Origin: an uncultured Clostridia bacterium
GTDB lineage: Bacteria; Bacillota; Clostridia; Christensenellales; Borkfalkiaceae
Assembly: GCA_947630325.1 (NCBI GenBank)
Contig: CANRHB010000002.1
Location: forward strand, 1 to 64,000
Length of the DNA: 64,000 nt
Direction of reading: 5' to 3'
Made by a program: the position numbers and the translations under genes. Positions 62,439-64,000 of this stretch are shown here, piece by piece. The first letter of the stretch is position 1; each line of letters begins with the position of its first letter. The notes below the pieces were generated by a model that had not been told where the DNA came from, did not search any database, and was given only the letters and a program-made list of their open reading frames with translations.

Positions 62439-62527
62439 TATGTCTGACATAAGCGATATATTATGTCTGACATAATTTGAGTACTATGCGTGACATAAAC
62501 ACAATATATAGTACTATGTTTGACATA
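62439..62527. repeat. Array of four TATGTC-T-GACATA dyads in the hsp20 3' region
   Basis: Palindromic 13-mers at 62439-62451, 62462-62474, 62485-62497 (TATGCG variant) and 62515-62527 (TATGTT variant), with start-to-start spacing of 23, 23 and 30. Flanking bases TAC...TA are also partly conserved. The array lies between the hsp20 stop and its terminator, close to the PHP promoter. It looks like an operator cluster, and is too short in spacing for CRISPR. Confidence 0.7.
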
Positions 62528-62544
62528 GTATTCTATATCTTGTT

Positions 62545-62958
62545 TTAGTCGATGGCGATGGTCTTTGCCTCCACCTTTTTGGGCTGCATCTTGGGAACGG
62601 TGAGGGAAAGCACGCCGTTTTCGTACTTCGCTTTGACGTTTTCCTGTTCTACATCCTCCCCCACATAGTAACTGCGGCGGCAGGAGACGCGGCATTCCTT
62701 GCGGAGATACCTTGCGTTCTTGTGCTCCTCTTTCTCCTCTTTTTCGGCTCCCACGGTAAGATACCCGTTTTCGAGGGAGACTTTGATCTCGCTCTTTTCA
62801 AAGCCGGGGAGCTCGATGTCGAGTTCATAGCTTTGCTCCGTTTCGCGGATGTCCGTTCGCATACTGTCGAGTTTTTCGTCATAGAACATGGGACGGAAGA
62901 GGTCCTCGAATGCGTCGAATATGTCTGTCTGCGGTCTTGTCTGTAAATAATTTTTCAT
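62545..62958 (-). CDS. Small heat-shock protein, Hsp20/alpha-crystallin family
   Basis: 137 residues. The alpha-crystallin domain runs from about 33 to 130, with YELDIELPGFEKSEIKVSLE, GYLTVGAEKEEKEE and, near the end, YENGVLSLTVPKMQPKK (the conserved GVLxLxxPK). It is an ATP-independent chaperone that holds unfolding proteins. The N-terminal arm (FDAFEDLFRPMF) is short as usual. The ATG at 62958 has AAAAGGAG. The promoter region has a SigB-like element. The dyad array follows its stop. Confidence 0.95.
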   Translation of the reverse strand: MKNYLQTRPQTDIFDAFEDLFRPMFYDEKLDSMRTDIRETEQSYELDIELPGFEKSEIKVSLENGYLTVGAEKEEKEEHKNARYLRKECRVSCRRSYYVGEDVEQENVKAKYENGVLSLTVPKMQPKKVEAKTIAID

Positions 62959-62999
62959 GATTTTTTCTCCTTTTCCCCTGCGGGATGTTCATTTTATTT

Positions 63000-63024
63000 A
63001 TACCGCATTTTTTTCGTTCTAAAC
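63000..63024 (-). promoter_or_regulatory. SigB-like promoter candidate of hsp20
   Basis: Minus strand GTTTAG (63019-63024), 13-base spacer, CGGTAT (63000-63005), each five of six to the SigB consensus GTTTAA/GGGTAT. An overlapping sigma-A -10 (TATAAA) lacks a good -35. Confidence 0.35.
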
Positions 63025-63043
63025 GGCTTTTGAAAAAATTCGC

Positions 63044-63067
63044 AAAAAAAAGAGGCGCGAAGCCCCT
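63044..63067 (-). terminator. Terminator of the YugP-like gene
   Basis: AGGGGC / GCCTCT stem (63062-63067, 63051-63056) with one G-U pair, followed on the minus strand by T7. Confidence 0.7.
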
Positions 63068-63085
63068 TTTTCAAATCGTTCTTCT

Positions 63086-63880
63086 TTAATTTCTCGAGCC
63101 GTTGCTGCTGTCGGACGCCGCCGCGGCGATCTGCAACACATAGTAGAGGATCTCGAGCGCGGACAGGATCATGTCGTTCACGTACTGGATATTGTACAGG
63201 CGGAAGATCTTTCTGATGTCCTCGATCTCCTCCTCGGTCGCCATTTCGTTTTCGCGGAGGAGTTGATACGCCCTCTCCTGCGCCTTCTTTTCGGTTTTCA
63301 GCGTCATGAGCGAGAGCACAAAGGTCATAAGGTAGAACAAAAGCCCCAAAGCCGCGACCGCGATCGTCACCCAGCCGTCTGTGTGGAACACGAAGAAATC
63401 GAGGAGCGCGCCGACAAGGACGATGGGGATAAAGGCAAGCGGGCCGAAACTGATGAGCGGAACCAAGCGGATGCGCTTTTTCATATCGGGGTCGCCCTCC
63501 TTGTCGAGAATGGCGAGCGCGGCTTTCTGCACCCCCATCGCAAGCGAAGTAACGCTCTTTTTATGCCTCGTCAGCCTGCGCAGGCGCACTTTCTTGAAAT
63601 AGTGGCTGTAGCTGTTGCCGAACATGAGGGAGCCGACCGTCTTTACCTTGATGTGTTCGAGGCCGTTGGCGTCCAGCACCTTCCGCGCCGCCTCCGCGCC
63701 CGTAAGCCCCGCGCTGTTTTCGCGGCGGTTGAACTTGAAGTACTTGATGCCGAGCACGATGCTCACGGTGCCAGAAAAGAGGGCGATGAGCAGGATGAGC
63801 GCCCCGACCGCAAGGATCGAAAGCCCCAGCATCGCGTTGCCGTTTCCGACTTCGTTTAGAAGTTCTTCCCAAAAATTCAT
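63086..63880 (-). CDS. YugP-like membrane protein lacking the zinc protease motif
   Basis: 264 residues with one N-terminal helix (LGLSILAVGALILLIALFSG) and two more near 150-200. The region SAGLTGAEAARKVLDANGL matches YugP-type zinc metallopeptidases (SGLTGAEVARRILDRNGL), and the helical C-terminus also fits. Where the family has HEVGH, this protein has QKAAL (in SLAMGVQKAALAILDKEGD), so both zinc histidines and the catalytic glutamate are gone. It is therefore probably a non-catalytic paralogue, perhaps a regulator of an active one elsewhere. The ATG has AAGGAG upstream. Confidence 0.65.
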   Translation of the reverse strand: MNFWEELLNEVGNGNAMLGLSILAVGALILLIALFSGTVSIVLGIKYFKFNRRENSAGLTGAEAARKVLDANGLEHIKVKTVGSLMFGNSYSHYFKKVRLRRLTRHKKSVTSLAMGVQKAALAILDKEGDPDMKKRIRLVPLISFGPLAFIPIVLVGALLDFFVFHTDGWVTIAVAALGLLFYLMTFVLSLMTLKTEKKAQERAYQLLRENEMATEEEIEDIRKIFRLYNIQYVNDMILSALEILYYVLQIAAAASDSSNGSRN

Positions 63881-63920
63881 ATAATTTTCTCCTTAAAGCG
63901 GCAGTTCCACCGCGTTTTTC

Positions 63921-64000
63921 CTATTTTCGCGCAACGCCCGTCCTGCGCGCGGCCTCCGCGACCGCCGAAGCCACCCTTTCGTGGGCGTCCTTATCGTAAG
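63921..64000 (-). CDS. C-terminal tail of a probable malic enzyme, cut by the window edge
   Basis: 26 codons end in a TAG stop at 63921: the tail VASAVAEAARRTGVARK resembles the end of NAD(P)-dependent malic enzymes (VAxAVAxAAxxTGVAR). The identification rests on this short stretch alone. It lies 40 bases upstream of the YugP-like gene on the same strand, so the two may be co-transcribed. Confidence 0.4.
   Translation of the reverse strand, partial: YDKDAHERVASAVAEAARRTGVARK

Noticed and set aside
62439..62527. Possible short CRISPR array
   Set aside because: The repeat core is only 13 bases and palindromic, the spacers are 10-17 bases, and no cas gene is near. It fits operator dyads better.

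Overview
The window looks like a chromosomal segment of an anaerobic, single-membrane Firmicute of the Clostridia type, probably gut-associated. Support comes from consensus sigma-A promoters with strong Shine-Dalgarno boxes, Gram-positive lipoproteins with lipoboxes, very large BspA-type leucine-rich surface proteins, a radical-SAM activase-like enzyme, a YugP-like membrane protein and a broken spoIIID remnant behind a SigE-like promoter. The lineage is inference. Most genes lie on the minus strand. The left 11 kb and the 5' part of the largest surface gene are visibly richer in A+T than the rest.

Bases 1-11300 are an accessory, defence-like block. It holds an Eco57I-type adenine methyltransferase (cut by the window edge) coupled to a PLD-SNF2 helicase, a 31-residue acidic ORF with its own promoter and Shine-Dalgarno, a DUF4143-type AAA ATPase with a dyad at its mRNA start, an Abi/UG-like reverse transcriptase, and a second AAA ATPase with a DUF234-like nuclease-fold tail. 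A spoIIID pseudogene follows.

Bases 11700-27820 form one seven-gene operon running leftward from a TTTACA-17-TATAAT promoter: membrane protein, MoxR ATPase, DUF58 protein, two VWA membrane proteins and two large lipoproteins (a BspA-type LRR protein and an InlB-repeat protein with a long repetitive beta-rich tail). A separate 2889-residue LRR lipoprotein gene lies upstream of it. Bases 37058-52100 form a second tightly coupled operon: a 2802-residue repeat-rich surface protein, a lipoprotein, an ABC ATPase, an ABC-2 permease and an Ig-like anchored protein. Its leader carries a G10 tract (C10 on the plus strand) and a terminator-like structure.

Bases 52100-64000 mix housekeeping genes (metK, galE, an ABC-F protein, a PHP phosphatase, hsp20, the tail of a probable malic enzyme) with MITE-like repeats, another LRR lipoprotein divergent from an XRE regulator, a radical-SAM gene and a PHP gene that both look leaderless, a 43-residue ORF antisense to the ABC-F leader, an array of four dyads behind hsp20, and a YugP-like protein without its zinc motif. 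The main themes are cell-surface elaboration with possible phase-variable tracts, and phage defence.
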